A DNA stretch of 64,000 nt, taken from NCBI GenBank assembly GCA_001792895.1, contig MARA01000031.1:248001-312000 (forward strand). The letters run 5' to 3'. Within the stretch, counting starts at the first letter, position 1. Each line of letters opens with the position of its first letter. Under the pieces are notes generated by a model that saw nothing but the letters and a program-made list of their open reading frames with translations, made no database searches and was not told the DNA's origin. The DNA comes from Lentinus brumalis. Lineage: Eukaryota; Basidiomycota; Agaricomycetes; Polyporales; Polyporaceae. The position numbers and the translations under genes are program-made. Positions 60,645 to 64,000 of the stretch are shown piece after piece.

Positions 60645-61360
60645 ATGGGCGGAACCCTCTGGCTCACAACTATCGGCCCAGACAGACACACCGAGTTCGA
60701 CAGGACGGAAGAAGTGCAAATCGACGACACTGAGACCTCCTGGTCGTACAGCTACTCCGGAATCGGCCACGTAAAGGGCATCGTCATTCGCGCTGCGATC
60801 GAATACCTCGAGTCGGTGCAAAAGCAGGCAAACCGCGCCAAGCAAGCCAACGTCGAGGGAGCCCGTCAACGTCTCTTGGACGCAGGCATCACCGCCGTCA
60901 AAGCGTCCCCGAACGACGAAGCCGCGCTCGCTGACGCCGCCATCGCACTTGCCGCGGCCATCTCCTTCCTCCGCGGCTGGGTGCGCCCCCCAAAGCGCAC
61001 GGACGCCTCGACAATATCGACGCCCTCTTCGCCATACTCGACCGCGGGGGCAAGCCGGGCGTTGGGGATCTGGACGTCGCGCTCGACCTCAACTACCACC
61101 TCTCGGAGGTCTCCAAGTACTACTCGTGCCCGCCCGTACTCGCGCGCGTCGGCATGCGCGGCCTGTTCGAGTTTGCGAAGCTGGCTGACAACGACCAGAC
61201 GATCTTCCACGACGAGGCGCAGCGGATGGCGGACGTGCTCGAGCGCGTCATGGCGCTCCTCCCGACCGACGATCCTGTCGGCGACAACTGGCAGGAATTT
61301 TGCACAGACATGAAGAGTCTCTTGCGGTTGTGCGGGGAGGACCAGATCATTGTCGGATGA
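60645..61360 (+). CDS. Unrecognised small protein (one apparent frameshift)
   Basis: ATG at 60645 (MGGTLWLTTIGPDRHTEF) follows a TATA box and a probable 5'-UTR intron. The frame jumps by one missing base at the six-C run 60986-60991 and then reads coherently (LDNIDALFAILDRGG, LNYHLSEVSKYY, MRGLFEFAKLADNDQ) to the stop at 61360; about 238 residues. The middle is helical and Ala-rich. No signal peptide or TM segment, so probably cytosolic. I do not recognise the family. Confidence 0.6.
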
Positions 61361-62224
61361 CGCGCATACATCGACCGCTCAGGTGAGTTATGTAGTGCAT
61401 GGCTCTGTTATCTCGTCTTGCTGAGACTCCGGCCGCTAGTACGAACATCGGACGTTGGAGAAAGATGGAGCACTAAGCACTGATGTCATGAGGACACTGT
61501 TACTGTCGACGGGTTCCGTGTAGCCCATGGCCTTGCATCCTTGACTATACGATTATGGCGTATCGGGACTGCCTTCGGGCCGCAAATCAGCGGTGGCGAC
61601 CTTCCCAAGCTGCATTATACACACGAGTATCACCCGCAGGTGAGTTCAACAGCCGTTCGGGTCCAGACTCCAGACTCCAGACCAGGATCGGACAAGTCGG
61701 CGCGTAGGATTGCTATCTAGGTCTCCCAGCTCCATCTCCCCCGTGCGTTCATCAGCACCACGGCAGAATACATGCTGAAGCCGAGTCTGTGAGGTTTGCC
61801 TTCACGCACGCTGTATCTTGTCCATTCAAGTCAAAAGACACAATACTGAATACATTTCTGTGGCACAGTGCACTGAAGTAAGCATCGGGGCAGGGTAGGT
61901 GGAGTCTCAGTCGTTCACCCCAGGCTCTAGGAGCTGCATCGTCTCGACATACAGTATATAGGCCCTTGTATGTACCTGTAGTCAGGCGGGCATTTTACCC
62001 TCCTCCTCCTGCTGGTACCAAGATGGTGGCTGGGACGGAAGTCACGGTCACGCTGGCAAAGCCGGGCGCCTGTGTCAGGGCTCCTTTTCGTCTGCCTCCG
62101 CCATCACCCCCTCCTCCTGACGCGCTCCATAGAACCCCGATACACCTCAAACAACAGTCCAACCATGGATACATCAAGTATGCTTCCAGATGACGAGTAA
62201 TACCACTCAGTATAATCCAGGCGT
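61361..62224. other. Spacer, nothing recognised
   Basis: Only a short triple CCAGACT(C) repeat (61662-61682) and a TATATAG near 61955 stand out; the latter could serve the F-box gene at 62225. Confidence 0.4.
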
Positions 62225-63997
62225 ATGAGGGCACTGACTCGTCTTAGGGGTATCCTCCGCGCAGAGAGGCTGCAAGGACCGTACTACGGGCTACCATCGT
62301 TGGATGCAGTCGACCTAGGCGACTCCGACTCTAAATTGCTCGTTCGGATGGACGACCTATGCAACAAGTTCTTCAGCATCTCCGCCCTCGTGAATACCCG
62401 TGCACCGGTCAACCGATTGCCCAACGAGATTCTCCTCGAGATCTTCCTCGCCGTCCAGGCGGGAACGGAGGAAGGCACTGCCCCGGACTGGCCCGCGGTA
62501 CTGCTGGTGTGTCGGCGCTGGTTCGCGGTTGCCGCTACGGCGCCGCATCTCTGGCGTGAGCTCGTTGTCGGCAAGAGCCTCAACCTCCTCCGCACAGGTC
62601 TCGTTCGGTCGAAGGGGCTCACCATCGGTGTCTCCGTCATCAAGCGCGACGCTGTACCGGAAGCTGCGACGACGATCCTCCCTCATCTGCACCGCTTGCA
62701 CAGTCTGTCGATCAGCTCGATCCACCAGAGGCACAAGGTCCACGTCGCCTCGCTCCTGCAGCACCCGATGCCTGTCTTGGAGCGTCTGACAGCGATCATC
62801 GAGTCGCCGACAACCTGGGTCGTGAACGCCGAGAATCCCTCGCTCGGCATCCGCAGGATGCCCCTCCCAGTCGCCAAGTTCCCGAAATTGCGGTCCTTGA
62901 CCGTCGAGAGGATCGCCATCCCCTCGGGCCCCGATGGAGTGTACAATCAACTTTCCGTGCTACACCTCTGGGCCCCGCTGATCCGCAACTACGCGATGTT
63001 CGTCGAGATTCTCCGTTCCTGCCGCAACGTTGAAGACCTCGGCCTAGAGCTCGGACAGGGTGGCGTGGACCCCAACATGGAGAAGGTAGTTCTCCCGAGG
63101 CTGCGCACCGTTCAGCTTCGCGGGTGGCGATGGTTTCTTCGCGACATCCTCCAGACCATCGTCATCCCTGCTTCGGTCGATATGTCTATCGAACTCGGTG
63201 GCCCAGAAGACGACGCTGTCCTACGCGAGCAAAGCATCTCCGCGACCCTCCCTCCGGACTATCAAACAGTATTGCCTATCTTCTCCTCTGTCACCGAGGT
63301 GCACGCCCAGGCGCGCGCGTCGGAGGACGTCCTAGTCGCGTATGCTCCGTCCGCTAACTTCCAGTCCGAGCGTCGGCGGCTCTCTCTTCGCATGCCCATT
63401 ATCCACAAGCTACGCGGAGAAGGCCTCGAGCCGTGGGAGGCACTGGCAGGTCCAGATGGCGAGGCGCAAGCGGCCGAAGACCCACGAGAAGTCGCACGGA
63501 GCCTCCGCCAACTCACCATCTTCTCCGTCGCTCCCGTGTCGACGCTGCATATCGACATCGAAGCCAGGCAGGAAGAATGCGTCGACTGGGGGTTGGTCCT
63601 CGGGAGCCTCCCGCGCCTGCGAGATGTGACTATCACTGCGCAAGGTCACGCCCCCGACCCCCGCGGCGTGCTTGGCGCACTGCCGTGGCAACGCCTCCGT
63701 GTCGTCCGCGTCCGCAGGTTCCGAGCAACCCCAGATACTTACAAAGACGATCACCTGTTCGATCTGATAGGTCGCACTCTCCCTTTCATGGCTGTGTGTC
63801 TGGTTGACAGGGCGCAAAAGGGAGGCGGAAAGCTGGAGGAGCTCGTGCTCGACCTGGATTGCCTGGACGAGCAGCAGTGGGCAGAGGTCGAGGTGCGTAC
63901 CAGGGCCGCCCGGCAAATTTTCGCGGACCTTGTCGGAGAGTTTGAGTACAGGGAGCAGCAGGGTTGGCGAGATGTATTCACATACAAGGATTCTTGA
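62225..63997 (+). CDS. F-box/LRR-like protein
   Basis: Single exon, 590 residues, the longest member here. A 60-residue lead sequence precedes the F-box at about 61-115 (APVNRLPNEILLEIFLAVQ, VLLVCRRWFAVAATAPHLW). Leucine-rich segments follow (HRLHSLSISSI, FPKLRSLTVERI, CRNVEDLGLELG). The end is GEFEYREQQGWRDVFTYKDS, 20 residues before the window boundary. It uses a higher GC third position than its neighbours and seems complete. Confidence 0.82.
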   Translation: MRALTRLRGILRAERLQGPYYGLPSLDAVDLGDSDSKLLVRMDDLCNKFFSISALVNTRAPVNRLPNEILLEIFLAVQAGTEEGTAPDWPAVLLVCRRWFAVAATAPHLWRELVVGKSLNLLRTGLVRSKGLTIGVSVIKRDAVPEAATTILPHLHRLHSLSISSIHQRHKVHVASLLQHPMPVLERLTAIIESPTTWVVNAENPSLGIRRMPLPVAKFPKLRSLTVERIAIPSGPDGVYNQLSVLHLWAPLIRNYAMFVEILRSCRNVEDLGLELGQGGVDPNMEKVVLPRLRTVQLRGWRWFLRDILQTIVIPASVDMSIELGGPEDDAVLREQSISATLPPDYQTVLPIFSSVTEVHAQARASEDVLVAYAPSANFQSERRRLSLRMPIIHKLRGEGLEPWEALAGPDGEAQAAEDPREVARSLRQLTIFSVAPVSTLHIDIEARQEECVDWGLVLGSLPRLRDVTITAQGHAPDPRGVLGALPWQRLRVVRVRRFRATPDTYKDDHLFDLIGRTLPFMAVCLVDRAQKGGGKLEELVLDLDCLDEQQWAEVEVRTRAARQIFADLVGEFEYREQQGWRDVFTYKDS

Positions 63998-64000
63998 ATT

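Overview
The window is nuclear DNA from a filamentous basidiomycete, most likely a wood- or litter-decaying agaricomycete. This is an inference from four things. Genes are GC-rich and split by many 47-64 nt introns with GT..AG ends. There is an aryl-alcohol-oxidase-like GMC flavoenzyme with a GPI-anchor tail. A large family of F-box/LRR-like proteins of about 500-590 residues is scattered through the window. Several long basidiomycete-style low-complexity proteins are also present. I saw no tRNA, rRNA, CRISPR array or prokaryotic feature.

Layout. 1-3.7 kb: an F-box relic, then the GMC oxidoreductase. 4.5-6.5 kb: module A, a head-to-head pair of small secreted Thr-rich proteins (types I and II) sharing one promoter region. 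9.7-18 kb: a five-TM protein and a BAR-like (Ivy1-type) protein, separated by a 795-bp TA-flanked transposon with about 70-bp terminal inverted repeats. 18.3-20.1 kb: SUMO and a tandem diverged SUMO paralogue that ends exactly at Gly-Gly. 20.5-23.1 kb: another small secreted gene and module B. 24.2-24.8 kb: a broken Tse2-like gene. 25.6-27.6 kb: module C, an almost identical inverted copy of module A. 28-64 kb: an F-box cluster (one broken gene, eight intact genes and one fragment) interspersed with a small membrane protein, an FAD monooxygenase with a 6-nt microexon, a copper amine oxidase and two unrecognised genes.

The most unusual system is the three divergent gene pairs at A, B and C. 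Each pair has one type I and one type II secreted protein. Each protein has a signal peptide, a phase-1 intron just after it, a KR dibasic site and a Thr/Val-alternating tail. Each of the six genes has a TATA box about 77-91 bp before its ATG, and a conserved element lies upstream of type II. Modules A and C are inverted repeats of about 2 kb around a 19-kb segment, which could flip by recombination. I infer that the two proteins of a pair are co-expressed and act together at the cell surface or in the matrix; no function is known to me.

Caution on sequence quality: at eight places in five otherwise well-formed genes the reading frame jumps by the loss of exactly one base, always at or near a G or C run. 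This looks more like consensus error than gene decay, so those genes are probably functional.
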